A stretch of 64,000 bases of DNA from Olsenella sp. An293 (GTDB lineage: Bacteria > Actinomycetota > Coriobacteriia > Coriobacteriales > Atopobiaceae). Position numbers and translations under genes: made by a program. Shown in pieces: positions 56,855 to 64,000 of the stretch. Under the pieces are notes generated by a model. It saw nothing but the letters and a program-made list of their open reading frames with translations. It had not been told where the DNA came from and ran no database searches. The stretch is taken from positions 1 to 64,000 of the forward strand of contig NZ_NFIT01000009.1 of assembly GCF_002159495.1 (NCBI RefSeq). Direction: 5' to 3'. Every line of letters starts with the position of its first letter. Position 1 is the stretch's first letter.

Positions 56855-58444
56855 CTACTTGACGCGGGCCAGGCGGCCGTCGCGGACCTCGTAGATGCGG
56901 TCCGCCGCGGCGTCGAGGTCGCCGGAGTGCATGACGGCGACGACGGTGCGCCGCCCGCGCAGGCCGGCGAGGTAGGCGCACAGGCGCGCGGACGTGGCCG
57001 CGTCCAGGTTCGCGAGCGGCTCGTCGAGAAGGACCGCGGGCTCCGGGCGCGAGAGCGCGCGCAGCAGGCCCAGCTTCTGGCGCTCGCCGAGCGAGAGGTT
57101 GAGCGGCTGGTCGGTGATGGCGCGCCCGGGAAGGTCACCCAGGTCGAGCACGCGCGCGACCTCCGGGTCCGCCGCAGCGCCGAGGAGGTTATAGGCGAGG
57201 TCCCCCGTGAAGACGGGCACGGGATAGGTGAGGTAGGCCGCGTGGAGCGCCTCCGGCGCGAGCGTGGCCTCCCCGTCGAGGTCGGCCGGGTCGGACAGCC
57301 CGCGCACGAGGTCGAGCAGGCGCGACTTGCCCGAGCCGTTGGCGCCCTTCACCACGACGAGCTCGCCGGGACGGACCTCGAACTCACCGGCCCAGAGCCG
57401 CTTGCCGTCCTCGCCGCGCGCCGGCGTCGCCCAGAGCGTGCCGTTCACGCGCGCCGCCAGGTCCTTCTCGCCCGCCATGAGCGCCTCGAACCCGGAGGGC
57501 TCCGCCGCTGCCGCGGCCACCTCGCGCAGGCGCTCGACTTGCGGCAGGTTGCCGCGCACCTGCGCCACGCGCTGCGCGATGGCAGTGAGCGGCGCCTGCA
57601 CGAGCTGCGCGAGCGAGTACGCCACGAGCACCTGGCCCACGCCCGCCCCGACCGTCAGGCAGCGCCACGCCGCGACCCCCATCATCGCCGCCGCGAGCGC
57701 ACAGGAGAGCAACGCGGGGAGGTTGGAGATGAGCAGCTCGAGGAAGCGGTAGCGCGTCACGGTGCGCAGGAACGCCTCGGAGCGCTCGCGATAGCGCGAC
57801 GAGAAGTACCCCTCGGCTCCGGCCGCGTTGACGGAGCGCTTGTTCTCGACGATGCGCTTGGACTCGCCGAGCCAGGCGTCCTGCACGGGGAGGACGTCGC
57901 GCTGAAGCTCGGCGAGCGAGCGTGCGGGAAGCCGCAGTGCGAGCCAGAGGACGGGAGCGTAGACCACGACCAGCGCCGCCATCAGCGGGTCGATCAGCGC
58001 CGCGATGGCCACGGTCCCCAGGAGCGCCAGCACTGCCCCCGGGATGCGCACGCTTGCCCCGGCATAGAGCGTGCCGTAGGTGTCGGTCGAGTTCATGAGG
58101 ACGTTCACGAAGTGGCCCTTCTCGTGCCGCGCGAAGGCGCGCTGCGGGGAGGCGAGGATGCCCCTGGCACAGGCCATAGCGCCGTCGAGAAAACGGCGCA
58201 CCCCCAGCCACGTGGGCACCCACTCGCCGAGAAGGACCGTCGCGGCAGCGGACGCCAGTGCAAGGATGAGGGCAACGGCGAGCGGAGCCTCGAGGTACGA
58301 CACCCCGCTCGAAAGCTGGTCGACGACGTGTCCAACGGCGACGCTCGCCGCTGCCGCGAGCATCGTGGACGCCGCGACGCCCACGGAACGAACGACGTTG
58401 CGAACGCTCATGTCAACGAGCGGATAATCACTCTTCTTGACCAT
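56855..58444 (-). CDS. ABC transporter, fused membrane and ATPase domains (1)
   Basis: 529 residues. Six membrane helices in the first 300 residues (for example STMLAAAASVAVGHVV, LLISNLPALLSCALAAAMMGVAAW). ATPase: Walker A GANGSGKS, signature LSLGERQKLGLLRAL (Leu for the usual Gly), Walker B AVLLDEPLANLD, switch His in VMHSGD. Half-transporter that likely pairs with the next gene. ATG 58444. Substrate unknown; possibly a peptide or drug exporter. Confidence 0.88.
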   Translation of the reverse strand: MVKKSDYPLVDMSVRNVVRSVGVAASTMLAAAASVAVGHVVDQLSSGVSYLEAPLAVALILALASAAATVLLGEWVPTWLGVRRFLDGAMACARGILASPQRAFARHEKGHFVNVLMNSTDTYGTLYAGASVRIPGAVLALLGTVAIAALIDPLMAALVVVYAPVLWLALRLPARSLAELQRDVLPVQDAWLGESKRIVENKRSVNAAGAEGYFSSRYRERSEAFLRTVTRYRFLELLISNLPALLSCALAAAMMGVAAWRCLTVGAGVGQVLVAYSLAQLVQAPLTAIAQRVAQVRGNLPQVERLREVAAAAAEPSGFEALMAGEKDLAARVNGTLWATPARGEDGKRLWAGEFEVRPGELVVVKGANGSGKSRLLDLVRGLSDPADLDGEATLAPEALHAAYLTYPVPVFTGDLAYNLLGAAADPEVARVLDLGDLPGRAITDQPLNLSLGERQKLGLLRALSRPEPAVLLDEPLANLDAATSARLCAYLAGLRGRRTVVAVMHSGDLDAAADRIYEVRDGRLARVK

Positions 58445-58491
58445 GGTTTCACCAATCCGGCGCGCTCGCGCCCTAGGGATGAATCTGTGAA

Positions 58492-58555
58492 TTGGGGACT
58501 GTCCCCAAATCACATAAAACTTTTCTGTTAATTGGGGACTGTCCCCAATTAACAG
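58492..58555. repeat. Two palindromes between the ABC genes
   Basis: TTGGGGACTGTCCCCAA at 58492-58508, and a longer perfect 31-bp palindrome at 58525-58555 with the same core. The second covers the TAA stop of the upstream ABC gene. 16 nt separate them. Confidence 0.9.
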
Positions 58556-60159
58556 ACGCGAGCGAGGCGGGCGTCGCGGATCTCGTAGATGCGGTCGGCC
58601 GCGGCATCGAGGTCACTGGAGTGCATGATGGCCACAACGGTCTTGCGGCCGCGCAGGCCGGCAAGGTAGTCGCAGAGCCGCGCGGACGTGGCCGCGTCGA
58701 GGTTCGCGAGCGGCTCGTCGAGAAGGACCGCGGGCTCCGGGCGCGAGAGCGCGCGCAGCAGGCCCAGCTTCTGGCGCTCGCCGAGCGAGAGGTTGAGCGG
58801 CTGGTCGGTGATGGCGCGCTCGGGCAGGTCGCCTAGGCCGAGCACGCGGGCGACCTCGGGGTCCGCCGCAGAACCGAGGAGGTTGTCCTCGAGCGTTCCG
58901 AGCACCACGGGCACCGGATACGTGAGGTAGGCCGCATCCAGGAGCCCCGGCGCGAGCGCGGCCTCCCCGTCGAGGTCGGCCGGGTCGGACAGCCCGCGCA
59001 CGAGGTCGAGCAGGCGCGACTTGCCCGAGCCGTTGGCGCCCTTGATCACCACGAGCTCGCCGGGACGGACCTCGAACTCACCGGCCCAGAGCCGCTTGCC
59101 GTCCTCGCCGCGCGCCGGCGTCGCCCAGAGCGTGCCGTTCACGCGCGCCGCCAGGTCCTTCTCGCCCGCCATGAGCGCCTCGAACCCGGAGGGCTCCGCG
59201 GCCTCCCCCGCGTGATCGCGCAGCAGCGCGAGGTTCGGCCGGTAGGCAACGTAGAAGCTCACAAGCGAGCAGATGTCCGCCATGGGCGACTGGAGCAGCG
59301 AGAAGAGCTGCCACGCCGCGACGACGGCCCCGAGCGTCATGCCGCCCGACGTCCACAGCGCAACGCACACGGCGAGCGCCGCAACCTGGAGCGCTGGAGA
59401 GACGGCCGCGGGAAGCGTCGTCTGCGTGGCATCGGCAAGGCGGTGCCGGCGGAGAAACGCGCGGTACGCGCTCGTGCTCTTCTCAAATCGGTGCTCGTAG
59501 AACCCCTCGGCACCGCCGGCGTTGGCAACGCGCTTCTCCTCGACGAGCCGTCGGACCTCCTCCTGCCAGGCCTCGCGCGCGGGCATCATCTCCATGAGCA
59601 GGCGCCCGGCTGAGTGCATGGGACCCCAGTTGACCACGAAGTACACGACCAGCCCGCAGAGAAAGACCGGCACGAGCAGGACGTCGATCGCCGCGGCGCA
59701 CGCCAGCAGCGCCACGACCGCAATCGCGCACCCCACGACGTTCACGTTCAGGTAGACCGACATCGAGCCGTAGCCAAACGCCGCCGCGTTCACCACGTTG
59801 AGGTAGTGACCGGCGTCGTGGCGCTCGAAGGCTCGCTGCGGCATGGCGAGCAGCTGGTCGATCGCCTCGTCCGAGGCGTCCACCTCCGCGCTGAGGTTCG
59901 CCTTGAGCGGGAGCCAGTCATTAAGTGAAAACTTCGCGAGCGCTGCCGCGAGCGACACGACCAGAAACGCCGCCAGGCGCGCCGCGATCTCGCCGGGCGC
60001 GAGCTCGCCCGACGCCAGCCCGTCCACGATCGCCCCCAGCAGGTACGCGGCGCCCGCCGAGAGCACGGTGCCGGACGCCACGCCGAGCGCCAGCGCGAGG
60101 TTGCGCGCGCTCGGCCTGAAGAGCGGATAGGCCTTTCCGCCCGAGGTTCTTCTCGCCAT
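58549..60159 (-). CDS. ABC transporter, fused membrane and ATPase domains (2)
   Basis: 536 residues. Membrane part unrelated in detail to the first gene (SARNLALALGVASGTVLSAGAAYLLGAIVDG, AIAVVALLACAAAIDVLLVPVFLCGLVVYFVV), ATPase part almost the same from AEPSGFEALMAGEKDLAARV to the end, about 20 differences by eye. Walker A GANGSGKS, signature LSLGE, Walker B LLDEPLANLD. ATG 60159 with GGAAGGAG. Likely heterodimer partner; order suggests it is transcribed first. Confidence 0.88.
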   Translation of the reverse strand: MARRTSGGKAYPLFRPSARNLALALGVASGTVLSAGAAYLLGAIVDGLASGELAPGEIAARLAAFLVVSLAAALAKFSLNDWLPLKANLSAEVDASDEAIDQLLAMPQRAFERHDAGHYLNVVNAAAFGYGSMSVYLNVNVVGCAIAVVALLACAAAIDVLLVPVFLCGLVVYFVVNWGPMHSAGRLLMEMMPAREAWQEEVRRLVEEKRVANAGGAEGFYEHRFEKSTSAYRAFLRRHRLADATQTTLPAAVSPALQVAALAVCVALWTSGGMTLGAVVAAWQLFSLLQSPMADICSLVSFYVAYRPNLALLRDHAGEAAEPSGFEALMAGEKDLAARVNGTLWATPARGEDGKRLWAGEFEVRPGELVVIKGANGSGKSRLLDLVRGLSDPADLDGEAALAPGLLDAAYLTYPVPVVLGTLEDNLLGSAADPEVARVLGLGDLPERAITDQPLNLSLGERQKLGLLRALSRPEPAVLLDEPLANLDAATSARLCDYLAGLRGRKTVVAIMHSSDLDAAADRIYEIRDARLARVC

Positions 60160-60282
60160 GTTGTTTCTCCTTCCACGAGACTGAAGTCATCGTAGAAGCG
60201 AGAAGAACGGCGCAGCTCAGGACCGCGCCACGCCCGAAGCCGCGTCACCCGCAACCCGAAAATCCGGCGCACTCTGCGCAAT

Positions 60283-60379
60283 GGGGACGTGTTTTTTCGT
60301 GCAGACGAAAAGGGACAGGTTTGCCCCGTCGCCGCGGGCAAACCTGTCCCAAGCGGTCTGCACGAAAAAACACGTCCCC
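60283..60379. repeat. Nested perfect palindrome after the glycosyltransferase
   Basis: Outer arms 60283-60306 and 60356-60379 (24 bp) and inner arms 60312-60326 and 60336-60350 (15 bp) are all exact. It could fold into a long hairpin ending the glycosyltransferase mRNA (stop at 60389), or be a REP/MITE copy. Half of it recurs after truB. Confidence 0.92.
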
Positions 60380-60388
60380 TTTGTGCAG

Positions 60389-61690
60389 TTACACGCTGCC
60401 GCCGACGACGTCGTCGACGTTGACCACGACGTCGTGCTTGGTGGGCACCCACTCGACCTTCTTGAACAGGGCCACCACGGTGATGGGGATGTAGGTCATC
60501 ATGAAAAGCGGGAACGTGAAGAGGTTGGTGAAGACGCGCCACTTCTTCTTGGCGTGGATGTGGCTGCGCTCGGAGATCGTGGTGATGATCGCCAGGATGA
60601 AGAAGACCACGTACATCGAGGCAAACGTCATGATGAGCGACCCCACGCACATGTCGAGCTCGCCCTGGGTGGCGATGAAGCCGTGCGAGAGGGAGCCCAC
60701 GATGAGGTAGGTGGCGTTCACGAAAAACGACAGCAGCGTCAAGATCATGCCCGGCGCCACGGTCATGAGCATGTCGTAGCTCGCGAACCGACCCTTGGAG
60801 ATGCCCTTCACCAGGTCGCGCCCGTAGCTGAAGAACACCTGGTAGAAACCCTTGGTCCAGCGCATGCGCTGCGTCCAGGACGCCTTGAGGGTCACGGGCT
60901 GCTCGTCGAAGAACTCGGCAGGCGCGTAGCCGATCTGCACGTTGTTGGCGCAGCAAAAGGTGGAGAACTGGATGTCCTCGGTCAAGGTGTGGAAGCCCCA
61001 GCCGTGCATGCCGCGGACGATGCGCTCGGAGACCATCCAGCCCGAGCCGGAGATAGCGCAGCTCGTGCCCATCATCATGCGGGCGTTGTTGAGGAACTTG
61101 GCCTCGCGCAGAAACCACAGCGCGTAGGCGGCGCTGATCCAGCTGGAGTCGAAGTTCTTGGAGTTGCGATAGCCCGTGCAGACGAGGTAGCCCGCGTCGA
61201 AGGCCTGATTCATGACCTTGATGTAGTCGCGCGAGACGAGGTTGTCGGCGTCCATGACGATGAAGGCCTCGTACTTGTCGCCGTACTCGTTGAGGATGCG
61301 GTCGAAGCCGTAGTCCATCGCCCAGCTCTTGCCGCGGCGCGCGAGGTCGTTGCGGTCCCAGACGATGGCGCCCGCCTCCTCGGCCGCCGCATGGGTGTTG
61401 TCCGTGCAGGCGTCGCAGACCACGAAGACGTCCATGAGCTCGCGCGGGTAGTCCTGGGCAAAGATCGAGCGCACGAGGTTGCCGATGACGAGCTCCTCGT
61501 TGTGCGCGGAGATGAAGAACGCGTAGCGGTGCTGCTTCTTTGCCTCGGGCAGGCGCACGGTGCCCTTGAACATCACGCGGATGATGTAGACGATCTGGTA
61601 GAAGTACGCCAGCGTGAAGAACAGCCAGATGATCAGGTTGAAGACGACGATCGGCGTGAGGCCGAGCCGGTTGAGCTCCATCATGGGCAT
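60389..61690 (-). CDS. Membrane GT2 glycosyltransferase (processive type)
   Basis: 433 residues. N-terminal membrane helix (VVFNLIIWLFFTLAYFYQIVYII), GT-A domain with FFISAHNEELVIGNLVRSI, CDACTDN, VMDADN (DxD), TEDIQFS and QRMRW (Q-x-x-RW), then three to four C-terminal helices. The D-D-D-QxxRW set is that of cellulose/hyaluronan/poly-GlcNAc synthases. Probably makes a surface or exopolysaccharide. ATG 61690. Confidence 0.9.
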   Translation of the reverse strand: MPMMELNRLGLTPIVVFNLIIWLFFTLAYFYQIVYIIRVMFKGTVRLPEAKKQHRYAFFISAHNEELVIGNLVRSIFAQDYPRELMDVFVVCDACTDNTHAAAEEAGAIVWDRNDLARRGKSWAMDYGFDRILNEYGDKYEAFIVMDADNLVSRDYIKVMNQAFDAGYLVCTGYRNSKNFDSSWISAAYALWFLREAKFLNNARMMMGTSCAISGSGWMVSERIVRGMHGWGFHTLTEDIQFSTFCCANNVQIGYAPAEFFDEQPVTLKASWTQRMRWTKGFYQVFFSYGRDLVKGISKGRFASYDMLMTVAPGMILTLLSFFVNATYLIVGSLSHGFIATQGELDMCVGSLIMTFASMYVVFFILAIITTISERSHIHAKKKWRVFTNLFTFPLFMMTYIPITVVALFKKVEWVPTKHDVVVNVDDVVGGSV

Positions 61691-61727
61691 GTGAGCGCAC
61701 CCCTTGGGTCTTGTCGGCGGGTCGGAC

Positions 61728-61789
61728 GGGCGGCCGCGTTCGGGCGGGCCGGGCGAGAAGGGCGGGCGGCCGCGTTCGAGCGGGTTGGG
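61728..61789 (+). repeat. 26-bp imperfect direct repeat in the rluD-GT gap
   Basis: 61728-61753 and 61764-61789 share GGGCGGCCGCGTTCG and a CGGG-x2-GGG end, with two or three changes. The gap is 104 nt and very GC-rich. No function apparent. Confidence 0.65.
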
Positions 61790-61794
61790 CCGGG

Positions 61795-62811
61795 TCAGGC
61801 GCCGAGCTGCGGGCAGATCTTCTCGCCCGCCGCCGTGCGGCCCATCGAGCGGTCCTTCAGAGATTTTAGTACATCGAGCAGGTCGTCCGGCAGGCGGTCG
61901 GCAAGCTCCACGGTCTTACCCGTCGCGGGGTGGTCAAAGCGCACGTGCCACGAGTGGAGGAACTGCCGGCGCAGGCCTAGGTTGAGCCGGTCGTCCCCGC
62001 GGCCGTAGAGCGGGTCCCCCACCAGGGGGTGCCCGATGTGGCGCATGTGCACGCGGATCTGGTGGGTGCGGCCGGTGTAGAGGTGGCACTCCATCAGGGT
62101 GTAGCCCTCGTCGCGCTGGAGCGCCTCGAAGCGCTCGAGCACGCGGAAGGTGGTGATGGCCTCGCGCGCGCCGGGCGCGTCGGAGACCGCCATGCGGATG
62201 CGGTCGCGCGTGGAGCGCGCGATGCCCGTCTCGATCGTCCCCTCGTCGTGGGCCACGTAGCCGTGGGTGAGCGTCACGTAGCGGCGGTCGAGCACGCGCA
62301 GGCGGATGAGGTCCTGCAGCGCCTTCTGGGTGGCGTCGTCCTTGGCGGCGAGCATGAGGCCCGTCGTGTCCATGTCGAGCCGGTGCACGATGCCAGGGCG
62401 CTCCTCGCCCTGCAGCATGCCCAGGTGATCGTAGCCGCAGTGGGCGACGAGCGCGTTTGCCAGCGTGTCGTCCACGTGACCGGGGCTCGGGTGGCACACG
62501 AGCCCCGCCTGCTTGGAGAGCACGATGAGGTGCTCGTCCTCGAAGCGAATGTCGAGCGGGATGTAGGGGTTGGGCGCGAGCAGGCCCCCCGCGGGCTCGG
62601 GCTCGTCCACGGTCGCGCGGACGCGGTCGCCGAGAAGGACCTTCTCGCTTTTGCTCGTTGCCGGGGTCTCGTTGATGGTGACCGCCCCGTCCTCGACGAG
62701 GCGCGCGCACGCGGAGCGGCTGGGCATGTCGGGGCCGGTCGCCAGGAAGGCGTCGAGCCGCATGCCGTCGGACTCGGGACCCACGAGCAGGTTCACGACG
62801 CGCTGGGACAT
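61795..62811 (-). CDS. rluD: 23S rRNA pseudouridine synthase, RluD family
   Basis: 338 residues. S4 domain (MRLDAFLATGPDMPSRSACARLVEDGAVTINE), catalytic motif GIVHRLDMDTTGLMLAAK with the Asp, and TGRTHQIRVHMRHIGHPLVGDPLYG. ATG 62811 with GGGAG, 5 nt after lspA. The lspA-rluD pair is common in Gram-positive bacteria. Confidence 0.93.
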   Translation of the reverse strand: MSQRVVNLLVGPESDGMRLDAFLATGPDMPSRSACARLVEDGAVTINETPATSKSEKVLLGDRVRATVDEPEPAGGLLAPNPYIPLDIRFEDEHLIVLSKQAGLVCHPSPGHVDDTLANALVAHCGYDHLGMLQGEERPGIVHRLDMDTTGLMLAAKDDATQKALQDLIRLRVLDRRYVTLTHGYVAHDEGTIETGIARSTRDRIRMAVSDAPGAREAITTFRVLERFEALQRDEGYTLMECHLYTGRTHQIRVHMRHIGHPLVGDPLYGRGDDRLNLGLRRQFLHSWHVRFDHPATGKTVELADRLPDDLLDVLKSLKDRSMGRTAAGEKICPQLGA

Positions 62812-62816
62812 GGGGG

Positions 62817-63389
62817 TCACTCCCCCGCCGCGGCCCGCTCGCGCGCGGCGTCCCAGCGCCACCAGAGCACGAGGGCAACCGGCACGCCGCAGGTCACGAA
62901 GATGTCGGCCACGTTGAAGATCGCAAAGTCCACGAACGTGGTGGCGAAGAAGTCGGTCACCGCGCCCAGGGCCACGCGGTCGATGGCGTTGCCGATGCCC
63001 CCGCCGGCGACCGCGCCGAGCACGAGCGTGAGCGACAGCGGCGCGTCGGTGCGCCGCCAGGCGACCCAGGCCCCAAAGCCCGCGATCGCCGCTGCCACGA
63101 GCACGAAAAACGGCCCCGCGCCCTCGCCGAGCGAGAATGCGGCCCCGGTGTTGTAGACCAGCGACAGGTCCATCACGCCCGGGATCAGCGTGACGGGCTC
63201 GCCGGGAACGAGCGCGGCGCGCGCCGCGGCCTTGCTCGCCTGGTCGAGCGCCACGACGGCCACGGCGACCAGGACGAACAGGGCGAGCCGGCGCGCGCCC
63301 GAGCGCGCGGGCGCGAGCCGGCTCCGGACGGAATCGTCGCCGAGACCGCCCGGAACCCGCGCGTTCTTGTCGCCGAGGTCGCCGGCCAC
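62817..63389 (-). CDS. lspA: Lipoprotein signal peptidase
   Basis: 190 residues. Four membrane helices; motifs VVALDQASKAAARAAL, YNTGAAFSLGEG and the two catalytic Asp in GGGIGNAIDRV and FAIFNVADIFVTCG. A longer polar N-terminus (about 30 residues, KNARVPGGLGDDSVRSRL) than most. GTG 63389 2 nt after the ileS stop. Cleaves lipoprotein signal peptides. Confidence 0.93.
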   Translation of the reverse strand: MAGDLGDKNARVPGGLGDDSVRSRLAPARSGARRLALFVLVAVAVVALDQASKAAARAALVPGEPVTLIPGVMDLSLVYNTGAAFSLGEGAGPFFVLVAAAIAGFGAWVAWRRTDAPLSLTLVLGAVAGGGIGNAIDRVALGAVTDFFATTFVDFAIFNVADIFVTCGVPVALVLWWRWDAARERAAAGE

Positions 63390-63391
63390 GC

Positions 63392-64000
63392 CTACTCCGC
63401 GGGGTCGAGCGCGGCGACGGCGTCGTGGCAGCGCGGGCACAGGCCGTCCTCGCCGACCTCGCGGAAGTTCCAGCAGCGCGGGCACTTCTCGCCACGGGCG
63501 GGCTCGACGGAGCAGGCCAGCTCGTCGCCGGAGACGACCTCGACCTCGGAGCACACGAAGGGCTCGGCGAGGTCGCAGCCCAGCTCGCCGACGAGCAGCT
63601 CGTAGGTCTCGGAAGGCACCGTGAGCGCGGCGCGCGCGGCCTGCGTGGTCTTCTCGGCGAGCGCGTCGGCGGCCACCGCGGCCTCGTAGGCCTTGGTGAA
63701 CGCGGCGCGGGCCTCCACGACGGCGTCGTAGGCGGGCAGGTAGCGCTCGTAGACGTCGGCGGTCCAGGGCGCCTGGTACCAGTCAAGAAGGGCGGCGAAC
63801 TCCTGGCCGTCGCGCAGGGACGCGGGCAGGTAGGCCATGGCCTCGTCGGTGGTGTAGACGAGGATCGGCTGCAGGTCGTGCACGAGCATCGAGAGGATCT
63901 GCGCCCACACCGTGAGGGCGGAGCGGCGCTCGTAGGAGTTCTTCTCGCCGCAGTAGACGCGGTCCTTGGTGGCGTTGAGGTAGCCGTTGGAGAGCTCGGT
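63392..64000 (-). CDS. ileS: Isoleucyl-tRNA synthetase, C-terminal part (partial)
   Basis: The last about 202 residues; the rest is right of the window. GYLNATKDRVYCGEKNSYERRSALTVWAQIL is the anticodon-binding region, and the C-terminal zinc motif CPRCWNFREVGEDGLCPRC is intact. TAG at 63392-63394. Confidence 0.95.
   Translation of the reverse strand, partial: TELSNGYLNATKDRVYCGEKNSYERRSALTVWAQILSMLVHDLQPILVYTTDEAMAYLPASLRDGQEFAALLDWYQAPWTADVYERYLPAYDAVVEARAAFTKAYEAAVAADALAEKTTQAARAALTVPSETYELLVGELGCDLAEPFVCSEVEVVSGDELACSVEPARGEKCPRCWNFREVGEDGLCPRCHDAVAALDPAE

Noticed and set aside
56684-58531. Long + strand open frame across the first ABC gene
   Set aside because: Antisense shadow that also runs through palindromes; no protein-like features.

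Overview
The window is high-GC DNA with two parts. From position 1 to about 39,250 it is a temperate phage (prophage), nearly all of it on the minus strand. From about 39,283 to 64,000 it is bacterial chromosome. Codon use, GTG/TTG starts, the RluD-LspA-IleS cluster and a rimP-nusA-infB-rbfA-nrnA-truB-ribF-dnaG-rpoD run suggest a high-GC Gram-positive host, probably a Coriobacteriia member. That placement is inference from gene content, not from a 16S gene.

Prophage, read in transcription order (right to left): integrase (38057-39211, + strand) next to the presumed attR just beyond rpoD. A short + strand lysogeny segment follows: an S24-type repressor, a 29-codon ORF, a PH-domain protein and a membrane protein. 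A small divergent XRE regulator (35762-35959) comes next. The long minus-strand early operon (35341 to about 22663) holds an excisionase-like protein, a PD-(D/E)XK nuclease, RecT, an ssDNA-binding protein with an SSB-type tail, a DUF6291-like replication protein, a DnaB/RecA-fold ATPase, MazG, a dense run of small zinc-ribbon proteins and a sigma-like late regulator. A two-gene unit (22481-21723) has its own promoter and perfect operator. The late operon combines lambda-like head genes (Nu1, A, W, B, C/Nu3, D, E, FII) with a P2/PBSX-like contractile tail: sheath, tube, frameshifted chaperone, tape measure, LysM, gpD-like hub, spike, gp25, baseplate J, tail protein I and fibres. No lysis genes or attL are seen; they would lie left of position 1.

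The most unusual prophage features are at the tail-fibre end. Three tail-tip genes carry poly-G tracts near their 5' ends. In the two complete ones the tract is nine G, which puts the adhesin out of frame; eight G would restore it. This looks like slipped-strand phase variation of receptor-binding proteins. The tape measure gene is interrupted by an 895-nt group I intron with an HNH endonuclease, inserted inside the conserved NLKLG/YGGTK motif. The tail chaperone has a T-TTT-TTC -1 frameshift site. The repressor keeps an Ala-Gly cleavage site but has Cys and Arg where the catalytic Ser and Lys should be.

Chromosome: the transcription/translation operon runs from the rimP promoter (50901-50929) to rpoD, and the phage sits directly downstream of rpoD. 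To its right are leuS, guaB, a + strand AraC regulator, two half-size ABC exporters with nearly identical ATPase domains, a processive GT2 glycosyltransferase, rluD, lspA and the 3' end of ileS. Intergenic DNA here carries several families of repeated palindromes, several of them touching stop codons.
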